In this document: piece after piece, positions 8,064 to 14,968 of the stretch | Layout of the letters: each line of letters starts with the position of its first letter | How positions within the stretch are numbered: position 1 is the first letter of the stretch | Assembly: GCA_030609125.1 (NCBI GenBank) | Contig: JAUWCW010000005.1 | Location: forward strand, 1 to 22,493 | DNA length: 22,493 nucleotides | Reading direction: 5' to 3' | From: JAUWCW01 sp030609125 [NCBI: Candidatus Rokuibacteriota bacterium] | GTDB lineage: Bacteria > JAUVQV01 | Position numbers and translations under genes: made by a program | The notes under the pieces: generated by a model | Seen by the model: only the letters and a program-made list of their open reading frames with translations | Told to the model about the DNA's origin: nothing | Databases searched by the model: none

Positions 8064-9238
8064 CGGTCCACCTCTCCCAGCACGATGTCGATACTCCCCA
8101 TGATGGCCACCAGGTCCGCCACGTACTGCCCCTTCGACATCTCGTTCAGGGCCGACAGGTTGACGAAGGAGGGGCCGCGGATGTCGACGCGAGCGGGCTT
8201 CGGCGTGCCGTCGCTGACAAGGTAGAAGGCCACCTCCCCCTTGCTCCCCTCCACTGCCGAGTAAACCTCTCCGGGGGGGGGCGACCCGCCGTGCATGGTT
8301 ATGTAGAAGTAGCGGATCATGGCCTGCATGTTCCGGTGAACCTCTTCCCGCGGGGGGCGGATGAACTGCGGGGCGTCGGCCTTCACCGCCCCTTCGGGGA
8401 GGTTCTCGGCCGCCTGCTCGACGAGCCTCAGACTCTGCTTCATCTCTTCAATCCGGACGAGATAGCGGTCGTAGACGTCCCCGTTCGCGCCGGTGGGCAC
8501 TTCGAAGTCGAGATCCCCGTAGGCCGCGTACGGCTCGGCCTTCCTCAGGTCCCACTCGACGCCGGAGCCTCGCAGGGAGGGACCGGAGAGACCGTACGCC
8601 ACGGCCTTCTCCGCGGAGATCGCTCCCACCCCCCTGGCCCGGCGGAGAAAGATAGGGTTGTTCGTAATAAGCGTTTCGTACTGTGCCAGCCGGGAGGGGA
8701 AAGTCCGATAGAACTCCCTCACCTTCTGGAGAAAGCCGGTGGGGATGTCCTGCCGGACCCCGCCGATGCGGAAGTAGGCGTGGGTCATCCTGGCGCCGCA
8801 GACCTCCTCGAAGAGGTCCCGGATCGTCTCCCTCTCCCGGAAGCAGTAGAAGAGCGGGGTCGTCGCCCCCAGGTCGAGAATGTGCGTCCCGAGCCAGATG
8901 AGGTGGCTCTCGATGCGGGAGAGCTCACAGAAGAGCACCCTGAGATAACGGGCCCTTGCCGGGGCCTCGATTTCCATCAGCTTTTCCACCCCCTGGACGT
9001 ACCCCAGGTTGTTGATGCTCGCCGCCAGGTAGTCCAGGCGGTCCGTGTAGGGTACGAACTGCTCGTAGCGCAGTCCCTCGGCTATCTTGCCGATGGCGCG
9101 GTGCAGGTACCCCAGCTCGGGGGTCACCTTGACGACGATTTCGCCGTCGAGCTCGAGGATGAGCCGCAGGACACCGTGTGTGCTCGGGTGCTGGGGGCCC
9201 ATGTTGAGGGTCATGGTCCGCTGTTCGGTGGCGCCCAT
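8060..9238 (-). CDS. nuoD: NADH-quinone oxidoreductase subunit D (49-kDa)
   Basis: Quinone-site subunit related to the large subunit of [NiFe] hydrogenases, 392 residues, separate from NuoC (unlike the fused NuoCD of E. coli). The N-terminus MTLNMGPQHPSTHGVLRLIL is the family signature and contains the loop histidine that contacts quinone. CELSRIESHLIWLGTHILDLGA and a C-terminal DIVLGEVDR are also diagnostic. The hydrogenase Ni-Fe cysteines are absent, as expected. The start at 9238 lies two bases after the nuoC TAG, and the stop overlaps nuoE. Confidence 0.97.
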   Translation of the reverse strand: MGATEQRTMTLNMGPQHPSTHGVLRLILELDGEIVVKVTPELGYLHRAIGKIAEGLRYEQFVPYTDRLDYLAASINNLGYVQGVEKLMEIEAPARARYLRVLFCELSRIESHLIWLGTHILDLGATTPLFYCFRERETIRDLFEEVCGARMTHAYFRIGGVRQDIPTGFLQKVREFYRTFPSRLAQYETLITNNPIFLRRARGVGAISAEKAVAYGLSGPSLRGSGVEWDLRKAEPYAAYGDLDFEVPTGANGDVYDRYLVRIEEMKQSLRLVEQAAENLPEGAVKADAPQFIRPPREEVHRNMQAMIRYFYITMHGGSPPPGEVYSAVEGSKGEVAFYLVSDGTPKPARVDIRGPSFVNLSALNEMSKGQYVADLVAIMGSIDIVLGEVDR

Positions 9239-9240
9239 CT

Positions 9241-9720
9241 CTAGCCTCTCCCTTCCAGCGGATAGTCCTTGCGGTACGGATGCCCTTCCCAGTCGTCGGG
9301 CATCATGATCCTTCTCAGGTCCGGATGGTCGGTGAACCGGATCCCGAAGAGGTCGAAGACCTCCCGTTCGAGCCAGTCAGCGGTCTTCCAGATGCCCGAC
9401 ACCGACGGCAGGGCAACGGTCTCGTCGGGAACGTCCACTTTGAGACCGACCCTCAGGTTGTTCCGCAGGGACCGCAGGTGGTAGACCACTTCGAACCGGG
9501 GCTCCTTCCCGAGCCAGTCCACACCGGAGACGAGGGCGAGAAAATCGAAGCCCCACCGCTCCTCATCCCTGAGGTAGAGGCAGACATCCAGAAGGGACGC
9601 GGAGGCGATCCGCAGATAGAGCTCGCCACGGCTTCTGAGCACCTCCAGGACGCCCCCCGGAAACTTCGCCTCCAGGGCGGGCGGCAGAAACTCACCCACG
9701 TCCTTTCTCGGAGTGATCAT
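9241..9720 (-). CDS. nuoC: NADH-quinone oxidoreductase subunit C (30-kDa)
   Basis: Peripheral-arm structural subunit, 159 residues. The C-terminal family signature is clear: [20 protein letters not shown] followed by [20 protein letters not shown] and a PLEG ending. The ATG at 9720 overlaps the nuoB TGA as ATGA and was preferred to in-frame starts further upstream, which would overlap nuoB extensively. The gene ends in TAG. Confidence 0.96.
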   Translation of the reverse strand: MITPRKDVGEFLPPALEAKFPGGVLEVLRSRGELYLRIASASLLDVCLYLRDEERWGFDFLALVSGVDWLGKEPRFEVVYHLRSLRNNLRVGLKVDVPDETVALPSVSGIWKTADWLEREVFDLFGIRFTDHPDLRRIMMPDDWEGHPYRKDYPLEGRG

Positions 9721-10265
9721 CTCTGCACGACCTCCCCTTCCGCCGTGATCCGGGCGGGGGAGGGCCCTTTCTCTCCCGCCGAGGCGGGGTCTTTCGCGAT
9801 GGTCATCTTCTGCACCTTGTCCTGGAGCAGCATGAAAGCCTTGATGAGGTTCTCCGGCCGAGGGGGGCACCCTTCGAGGTAGACGTCGACGGGAACGATC
9901 AGGTCCACGCCCTGAACAACGCTGTAGGTGCGGAAGGGCCCTCCGGCGGTGGCGCAGCCGCCCATGGCAATCACGAACTTGGGCTCCGGCATCTGGTCGT
10001 AGAGGCGCCGAAGTATGGGCGCCATCTTGTGCGTCAGGGTGCCGGCGACGATCATGACGTCCGCCTGCCGCGGGGAGGGCCGGAAGACTTCCGCGCCGAA
10101 GCGGGCCAGGTCGTACCGGGACGCCATGGTGTGGATCATCTCGATGGCGCAGCAGGCCAGACCGTAGGCGACGGGCCAGAGGGAGTACTTGCGCCCCAGC
10201 CCCAGGATCGCATCGACCGCGTCGGTGGCGGCGTTCTTCTCGAAACGCCCTTCTATCAGTCCCAC
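9717..10265 (-). CDS. nuoB: NADH-quinone oxidoreductase subunit B (PSST, cluster N2)
   Basis: Carries the terminal [4Fe-4S] cluster N2 that reduces quinone. It has 182 residues. Ligands are the tandem cysteines C38-C39 ([10 protein letters not shown]), C104 ([11 protein letters not shown]) and C133 (LEGCPPRPE), all in their expected places. The C-terminus after about residue 150 is a longer, charged and poorly conserved tail. The start is GTG at 10265, overlapping the end of nuoA by ten bases; no ATG is available near the conserved N-terminus. Confidence 0.97.
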   Translation of the reverse strand: MGLIEGRFEKNAATDAVDAILGLGRKYSLWPVAYGLACCAIEMIHTMASRYDLARFGAEVFRPSPRQADVMIVAGTLTHKMAPILRRLYDQMPEPKFVIAMGGCATAGGPFRTYSVVQGVDLIVPVDVYLEGCPPRPENLIKAFMLLQDKVQKMTIAKDPASAGEKGPSPARITAEGEVVQR

Positions 10266-10621
10266 TCGAGCCCCCCGTTTCTCCAGAGATAGACGTAGCC
10301 GAGAAGAAGAATGCCGAGGAAAATCGCCATCTCGATAAAGCCGAAGAGGCCCAGGGACCTCAGGTTGACCGCCCAGGGGAAGAGAAAGATCACCTCAACG
10401 TCGAAGAGCACCAGGAGCATGGCAAAGAGATAGTAGCGGCTGCGCACCTGACCACGGGCGTCGCCTGTGGGGACGTTCCCGCACTCGTAAGGGATCTTCT
10501 TGACCGGGTTCGGACTTGAGGGACGGACGATGATTCCGAGGACGAGCATCGTCACGCCAAGGGCGGCGGCGAGGCCGAAGAAAAGAAGTATCGGTATGTA
10601 GCCGACCACGGCCTCGTTCAC
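10256..10621 (-). CDS. nuoA: NADH-quinone oxidoreductase subunit A
   Basis: First gene of the complex I operon, 121 residues, with three transmembrane helices. The conserved loop [20 protein letters not shown] contains the surface cysteine of NuoA/ND3, and the following [20 protein letters not shown] carries the conserved membrane acidic residues. Two in-frame GTG starts exist, at 10630 and 10621. GTG 10621 is preferred because GAGGTG ends six bases before it, a good Shine-Dalgarno sequence, while the GTG at 10630 lies inside that sequence. The alternative would add three residues (M-R-T). Confidence 0.95.
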   Translation of the reverse strand: MNEAVVGYIPILLFFGLAAALGVTMLVLGIIVRPSSPNPVKKIPYECGNVPTGDARGQVRSRYYLFAMLLVLFDVEVIFLFPWAVNLRSLGLFGFIEMAIFLGILLLGYVYLWRNGGLEWD

Positions 10622-10695
10622 GGTCCGCACCTCTTCTGCACAGCGTCCCCTTTACATTTCCTGTACTGAACGATGGACGAAGATAAAACGCAGTT

Positions 10696-10724
10696 ACTTT
10701 ATAAACCGGCTCCGGCACTGTCAA
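10696..10724 (-). promoter_or_regulatory. Candidate sigma70 promoter of the nuo operon
   Basis: On the minus strand TTGACA (10719-10724) is followed after 17 bases by TAAAGT (10696-10701); an overlapping TATAAA (10698-10703) gives a 15-base spacer. The transcript would start near 10688, about 65 bases before nuoA. A second, weaker pair, TTGACT at 10751-10756 with TATTTC 18 bases on, lies just upstream and could be a tandem promoter. This is pattern reading only; the -35 match is perfect and the -10 moderate. Confidence 0.5.
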
Positions 10725-10851
10725 GTGAAATATCGTTTCCTTTTCCTTGCAGTCAACTAATGTTTTCCTCCGGAAAAGGCCTCTTCCCGCGACCGCCTTC
10801 GGCCGGCCCCTCCGTTGACCTGCCCGCCGCCTTTCCAGTACCCTTGGCCCC

Positions 10852-11286
10852 GTGAGCGGCGAGACGTCGGCCGGCCCGGCCCGGCCCCGGAAAATCCAAC
10901 TGGAAAAGGCCTACCGGCTCCTGAACAAGGCACTGGAGGACTTCTACGAACAGAAGTACGAGCGGGCCATCGAGTTGTGCGGGGAGGCACTGGAGCACCT
11001 TCTCCCGGGCGGCCCGAACCCCTTGTCCAGTCCCGAGCTGAGGAGCGACCACTTCCTCAAAATGTACTCCGCCGTTCTTCCCGTCCGGGAGGCAGAGGGG
11101 ATAGCGGACGTCTTCACCTTTTTCCAGAGCCGCAAGGCCCGCTTCCGCGTCAGGCGGGGCTCGCCCCTTCCCGACCGGGACTGGTGGCAGTTCATCCGCG
11201 TCAGCCGCGAGGAGGCCGAAGGGGTTCTGCAGGTCACCCGTCTGGCCCTCGGCTCTGTCGAGCGGCAGTCGACCACGGGGGGATAG
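10852..11286 (+). CDS. Hypothetical helical protein, possibly HEPN- or TPR-like
   Basis: A 144-residue soluble protein that I do not recognise. The N-terminal part (about residues 15-50) forms an amphipathic helical pair, with LEKAYRLLNKALEDFYEQ followed by KYERAIELCGEALEHLL, resembling a HEPN helix pair or one TPR unit. The middle is charged with no obvious motif, and the last 20 residues again look helical. No signal peptide or membrane segment is seen. The GTG at 10852 is the first start in the open frame, but no Shine-Dalgarno sequence precedes it, so the start is uncertain. It ends in TAG five bases before the start of the spermidine-synthase-like gene, so the two probably form one transcription unit. 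Codon choice resembles its neighbours, arguing for a real gene. Confidence 0.7.
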   Translation: MSGETSAGPARPRKIQLEKAYRLLNKALEDFYEQKYERAIELCGEALEHLLPGGPNPLSSPELRSDHFLKMYSAVLPVREAEGIADVFTFFQSRKARFRVRRGSPLPDRDWWQFIRVSREEAEGVLQVTRLALGSVERQSTTGG

Positions 11287-11291
11287 ACCGA

Positions 11292-12677
11292 ATGCGGAGG
11301 GCGGACGCCTCTCTCCTGCCGTCACTGTCATTCTTCCTCGGGGTCTTCTCCCTCCTGGCACAGGTGGTCCTGGTGAGGGAGTTCTTCGTCGTCTTCACCG
11401 GCAGCGAACTCAACCTCGGCCTGGTTCTGGCCGCCTGGCTGCTCTGGAACGGGGCGGGGAGCCTCGTCGGGGGGAGGCTCCTGGCGAACCTGCCCGCCGG
11501 GGTGAGCCGCGAGCGCCTGCTGCTGTTCCTGCCGACAGCGGCGGCCCTCGCTGTTCCGGTCACGATCCTCCTGATCCGCTCGCTGCGGGTGTGGGCTCCT
11601 GTCGGCACGGGGGAACTGCTGGCGTTTCGCTCGACCGCCCTGCTCACCTTCGCGCTTCTCGGGGGAACAGGGCTCCTCTTCGGCCTCTGGTTCACCCTGG
11701 CCGCATCTCTCCCCTCCGACAGCGGTTCCGGTCCCGGACGAACCTACGCCTGGGAGGCCGCCGGGGGGCTCGCGGCGGGTGCGATCTTCTCCTTCTTCCT
11801 CGCCGAGCGCACCGAAGGGCTCCTGTTCGGCTGCGCCCTTTCCCTTCTCGCAGCGGCGGTCTCCCTCTGGATGTTTCCCTCCGCCGGGGTGGGCACGAGG
11901 CGCCTGCTCCGGGCCTGCGCACTGGCGGGCGCCGTGGGCGCGGGTCTCCTCGGCATGATGGGCAATGACCTGCTCTCACCCTGGATACGACAGAGCCAGT
12001 CGTGGCGATGGCCGGGCATGACCATGATCGACTCCCGGGATTCCCGTTATGGGAACCTGACTCTGATCGGAGTCGGCAACCAGATGACTCTTTACGAAAA
12101 CGGCAGTCCCGGATTTTCTTTTCCCGACCCCCTGGCGGCCTCGGAGGCGGTGCACCTGCCCCTGCTGGCAGCGGCGTCGCAGAAGAGCGTTCTGCTCATC
12201 GGCGGGGGGCTCGGAGGCGGGCTCGCAGAGATCCTGCGCTACCCCGTGGAGCGGCTGGATTATCTGGAGCTCGACCCCGGGGCCCTCGACATCGTCCGGT
12301 CCCGCCTGCCCGCCCCTCTCGAATCGTCCCTTCGGGATCCACGGCTCCGGATCCTGCACGAAGACGGCCGTTCCTGGCTGGGGCGGCACCAGCGCCTCTA
12401 CGACGTCATCATCGTCAACCTGCCGCCGCCGGCGTCAGCCCTGGTGAACCGCTTTTACACCCGGGAGTTCTTCCTCCTCGCCCGGGAGAACCTGGAGAGG
12501 GACGGTCTGCTGGCCCTCTCCCTCCCGGCCTCCCCGAACTACTTCGGCGAGGCCCTGCGGCTGCGCAACGGTTCCGTATTCCAGACCCTGCTGGAGGTCT
12601 TCCCCTCGGTAGCCGCCGTTCCGGCGGGACGAAATCTCCTTTTCGCCACCACCGCGCCCAGGGCCCCGGACCTGTAG
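11292..12677 (+). CDS. Membrane spermidine-synthase-like protein, N-terminal part (ends at in-frame TAG)
   Basis: 461 residues. The first 220 or so form about seven hydrophobic segments, starting LLPSLSFFLGVFSLLAQVVL. Residues 250-450 form a class I methyltransferase/aminopropyltransferase fold: the SAM-type loop SVLLIGGGLGGGLAEIL, the acidic strand end LDYLELDPGALDIV, HEDGRSWL, then YDVIIVNLPPPASALVNRFY and YTREFF. The membrane-SpeE-like fusion family is recognised with fair certainty; the substrate is not. In true spermidine synthases the position of NLPPP carries an aspartate that binds the polyamine, so aminopropyl transfer is doubtful here. The ATG at 11292 has a G-rich Shine-Dalgarno sequence at a suitable distance. 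The frame stops at TAG 12675-12677, but the same frame continues as the remaining C-terminal part, so the gene is probably split or broken. Confidence 0.8.
   Translation: MRRADASLLPSLSFFLGVFSLLAQVVLVREFFVVFTGSELNLGLVLAAWLLWNGAGSLVGGRLLANLPAGVSRERLLLFLPTAAALAVPVTILLIRSLRVWAPVGTGELLAFRSTALLTFALLGGTGLLFGLWFTLAASLPSDSGSGPGRTYAWEAAGGLAAGAIFSFFLAERTEGLLFGCALSLLAAAVSLWMFPSAGVGTRRLLRACALAGAVGAGLLGMMGNDLLSPWIRQSQSWRWPGMTMIDSRDSRYGNLTLIGVGNQMTLYENGSPGFSFPDPLAASEAVHLPLLAAASQKSVLLIGGGLGGGLAEILRYPVERLDYLELDPGALDIVRSRLPAPLESSLRDPRLRILHEDGRSWLGRHQRLYDVIIVNLPPPASALVNRFYTREFFLLARENLERDGLLALSLPASPNYFGEALRLRNGSVFQTLLEVFPSVAAVPAGRNLLFATTAPRAPDL
12675..12677 (+). other. In-frame amber codon splitting the spermidine-synthase-like gene
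   Basis: TAG in the frame that runs from 11292 to 13571. The 12 codons after it (PERIGERIESLG) continue the surface-helix character expected after the synthase domain, before the next possible start (GTG 12714). The whole frame across the TAG would be 760 codons with no other interruption. Options are a nonsense mutation, a sequencing or assembly error, or programmed readthrough. TAG is a normal terminator for at least eight other genes here, for example nuoC, nuoF, nuoG, recG and dksA. Confidence 0.85.
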
Positions 12678-12713
12678 CCGGAGAGGATAGGCGAGCGGAT
12701 AGAGAGCCTCGGC

Positions 12714-13571
12714 GTGGGCAATGATTACCTCCGGCCGCAGGCGGTGGCGGCTTACCTCGATCCGGGGCGCATCGCATACCTGCGGGGGGAGCTGATATCG
12801 TCCCCGGCGGCGGCGAACCGGGACCTCTCTCCGGCGGCCTATTACTATACGACCTTCTTCTGGAGCAGGCTGAGCGACCCCTCTCTCGCCCCATGGCTCA
12901 AGGCCGTCCTCGGCCCGGCACGCCTCCTGCCGTTTCTCCTGCCCGCCGCGGCCCTGCTGGCAGGCCTCTTCATCGTCCGTTCATCCCTGTCACCAGGATT
13001 TCCCGCCGGTCTCGCGGCCTTCTCCAGCGGCCTGAGCGCCATGGCCTGCCAGTACCTCATCCTCTTTGTCTTCCAGACCGCCCGGGGGACCCTCTACCGC
13101 CAGATCGGTATCCTCAACGGGGCCTTCATGGCCGGTCTGGCCGCGGGGGGGTTCCTGTGCCTGCGTCTGCGGAAGAAGAGTTCCACTCACCGCCGCCTTC
13201 TCCTGACGGTCGAGACGGCCCTGCTCTTCTGGCCCCTGGCCATGGGCGCCGTCCTCCAGCTGCTGCCGGCCGGAGCCTTCGATCTCGACCGCCGGATTCC
13301 CGTCGATGCCTCGTTCATCCTGCTCTCGGCGGGGACGGGCCTCCTGGTGGGCTTTCAGTTCCCCCTCTTCACCCTCATGCACCGGGACGCCAGGACACGG
13401 GCAGGCCCCCTCGGAGGACGCTTCTATTTTCTCGACCTCGCCGGTTCAGCCCTCGGCGTGCTCCTCGCCTCTCTCTGGCTCCTGCCCCTGACGGGAATGT
13501 GGGGTACGCTGGTACTTTGCGCCGCCTTCAAGTTCGCGTCCCTGGCGGTTCTCGCCGCCCGCAGAACGTAG
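12714..13571 (+). CDS. Membrane spermidine-synthase-like protein, C-terminal part (same frame after TAG)
   Basis: If translated separately from GTG 12714 this gives 285 residues; read from 12678 it gives 297. The start NDYLRPQAVAAYLDPGRIAYLRGEL matches the linker that follows the synthase domain in membrane-fused SpeE-like proteins. It then has about six or seven hydrophobic segments, including AVLGPARLLPFLLPAAALLA and FYFLDLAGSALGVLLASLWL, forming the second membrane half. It has no catalytic motif of its own. GTG 12714 has only a weak purine-rich stretch upstream. I infer that it is the 3' portion of the gene starting at 11292, not an independent gene. It ends in TAG. Confidence 0.7.
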   Translation: MGNDYLRPQAVAAYLDPGRIAYLRGELISSPAAANRDLSPAAYYYTTFFWSRLSDPSLAPWLKAVLGPARLLPFLLPAAALLAGLFIVRSSLSPGFPAGLAAFSSGLSAMACQYLILFVFQTARGTLYRQIGILNGAFMAGLAAGGFLCLRLRKKSSTHRRLLLTVETALLFWPLAMGAVLQLLPAGAFDLDRRIPVDASFILLSAGTGLLVGFQFPLFTLMHRDARTRAGPLGGRFYFLDLAGSALGVLLASLWLLPLTGMWGTLVLCAAFKFASLAVLAARRT

Positions 13572-13597
13572 AATCGAAAATCCGTTTGCGGAGCGGG

Positions 13598-13688
13598 CGC
13601 AGGCTGAAACCTGCGGCTACATCGGGTTCGGGGGTCGTGGGGGATTCGAAAACCCGGAAAGTTTCTGCAACTATCGGGGCGGCCCGAT
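13598..13688. repeat. Hairpin-rich spacer between convergent genes
   Basis: The 126-base gap between two convergent genes contains three hairpins. CGCAGG-CTGAAA-CCTGCG lies at 13598-13615. CGGGTT (13623-13628) can pair with AACCCG (13651-13656). ATCGGG-GCGG-CCCGAT lies at 13673-13688, just past the response-regulator stop. None has a following T-run, so they are not textbook terminators. The first resembles palindromic intergenic repeats that occur in many copies in some GC-rich genomes; that identity is inference. Confidence 0.5.
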
Positions 13689-13697
13689 GCGTGGGCG

Positions 13698-14228
13698 CTA
13701 CAGGCTTTCCAGGTTCTTGAGCAGCAGCGCCTCCAGGCCCTTGGAAGCCTTGTTGACGTACTTCTTGGCCTTGAGCCTCCCCAGTTTCTGGAGAAGCTCC
13801 TGGGTCGGCGGACTGGAAGTCAGAATGATGACGGGGAGATCCTCATCCATGGCCTTGAGAACCCCCAGGGTCTGGAAGCCGTCGATCAGGCCGGGCATGG
13901 TGAGATCGAGGATCACCAGGCTCACCTGCTGTGCGTGGTCCGTGACGGACCCGGTCAGCGCCCCGGAGAGAAGTCGGACCGCCTCGAGCCCCTCTCCCGC
14001 CTCCAGAACGGTGTGTCCCTTCTCGTGCAGCGCCTCCTGGATGCGTTTTCGGAAAAAGGGCTGATCGTCGACGAGAAGGATTCTCCTGCCCGAGCGCCGG
14101 CGGACTTCCTTGAGTACCACCCCGGAGCTTCCGCAGACCTTGCCTCCGCAGACAGTGCAGATGCTCTCGTCGTTCTCTATGGTGAAATACTCCTCACCGA
14201 AACCGCACTGACAGGAGCCCCCGGACAC
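13698..14228 (-). CDS. Stand-alone response regulator receiver with N-terminal Cys-rich ribbon
   Basis: 176 residues. Residues 6-32 hold five cysteines (C6, C8, C24, C27, C32) in the pattern CQC...CTVCGGKVC, probably a small zinc ribbon. Residues 48-176 are a CheY-like receiver: acidic pair D54-D55 in ILLVDDQPFF, phospho-acceptor D108 in VILDLTMPG, T137 and K160. There is no output domain, so it presumably acts by protein contact. A glycine-containing insert follows the phospho-acceptor (MPGLIDGFQTLGV). The GTG at 14228 has a GGGGG Shine-Dalgarno sequence eight bases upstream and lies three bases after the TPR gene stop. No histidine kinase is adjacent. The gene ends in TAG, followed by hairpins. 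Confidence 0.85.
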   Translation of the reverse strand: MSGGSCQCGFGEEYFTIENDESICTVCGGKVCGSSGVVLKEVRRRSGRRILLVDDQPFFRKRIQEALHEKGHTVLEAGEGLEAVRLLSGALTGSVTDHAQQVSLVILDLTMPGLIDGFQTLGVLKAMDEDLPVIILTSSPPTQELLQKLGRLKAKKYVNKASKGLEALLLKNLESL

Positions 14229-14231
14229 GCT

Positions 14232-14966
14232 TCAGTCCCCCTTCTTCTCCCGGTCCTTGATGAACTCCAGGTAGACTTTCACCTCCTTGGCGTCGGGGTC
14301 GGCCTTCAGCGCCGACTGCCAGACCTCGACGGCCTTGTCCAGCATACCGTTCATGTAGTAGGTCACGCCGAGGTGAAGATAGGCGGGTATGTAGGAGGCG
14401 TTGCTCTTCAGCGACTCCTGAAACTGCTCCAGGGCCTTGTCGAAATCCCCACGCTCCCTGTAGGCGATGGCCAGCTTGGTGTTCAGGTCCGCAAACTTCC
14501 GTCCCAGCGCCACCGCCTTGCGGTACTCCTCTATGGCCTCGTCATAGAGGCTGAGATCGAAATAGATGTCCGCCAGATCTGCGTGCTGGTTAGCAAGCTT
14601 TCCCTTGATGAAGGGGTCAAGCGCCCCCTGGGATCCCTGCGCGAAGCGGGCGGCCTTTTCAAAGGTCTCGCTGGCGTCATCGTACCGGCCCAGGTTGTTG
14701 TACGTCACGGCCAGGTTGAGGGAGGCCTCGGTGTAGCGGGGGTTGAGCTCCAGGGATTTCTCGAAAGCCCTGGTGGCCTTACCGAAAGCCCCTCCCTGGT
14801 GATAGATCACGCCGAGTTTGTTGAAGACGTCGGCGAAAAACGGTGCTTCCACCGCCAGTGTTTCAAGAAGCTCCAAGGCCTCGTCGTAGTTTTCCTTTTC
14901 GTAAAGCTTGCGGGCCAGCAGGTACGTCTCGTGTATGTTCTTTTTCCCTGTCTCTCCAGCAGGCAT
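14232..14966 (-). CDS. Soluble tetratricopeptide-repeat protein
   Basis: 244 residues built from about six tetratricopeptide repeats, for example NYDEALELLETLAVEAPFFA, AFGKATRAFEKSLELNPRYT, RYDDASETFEKAARFA, LYDEAIEEYRKAVALG and DFDKALEQFQESLKSNASYI. There is no signal peptide or membrane segment, so it is probably cytoplasmic. The frame is open upstream to 15053, but the ATG at 14966 lies two bases after the bamD-like stop and has GGGAGA upstream, so this start is preferred. It probably acts as a protein-binding scaffold; the partner is unknown, though the flanking lipoprotein and receiver genes in the same operon are candidates. Confidence 0.9.
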   Translation of the reverse strand: MPAGETGKKNIHETYLLARKLYEKENYDEALELLETLAVEAPFFADVFNKLGVIYHQGGAFGKATRAFEKSLELNPRYTEASLNLAVTYNNLGRYDDASETFEKAARFAQGSQGALDPFIKGKLANQHADLADIYFDLSLYDEAIEEYRKAVALGRKFADLNTKLAIAYRERGDFDKALEQFQESLKSNASYIPAYLHLGVTYYMNGMLDKAVEVWQSALKADPDAKEVKVYLEFIKDREKKGD

Positions 14967-14968
14967 CT

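Noticed and set aside
10815-11291. Upstream extension of the SpeE-like frame
   Set aside because: The frame stays open back to 10815, but the translation is Pro/Arg/Gly-rich and overlaps the better-supported gene at 10852-11286. The hydrophobic N-terminus and Shine-Dalgarno sequence point to ATG 11292.
12675-12677. TAG as pyrrolysine codon
   Set aside because: There is no evidence beyond the in-frame position: TAG is a common ordinary stop in this window, the gene is not a methylamine methyltransferase, and no pyl genes are visible. It is kept only as something to test.
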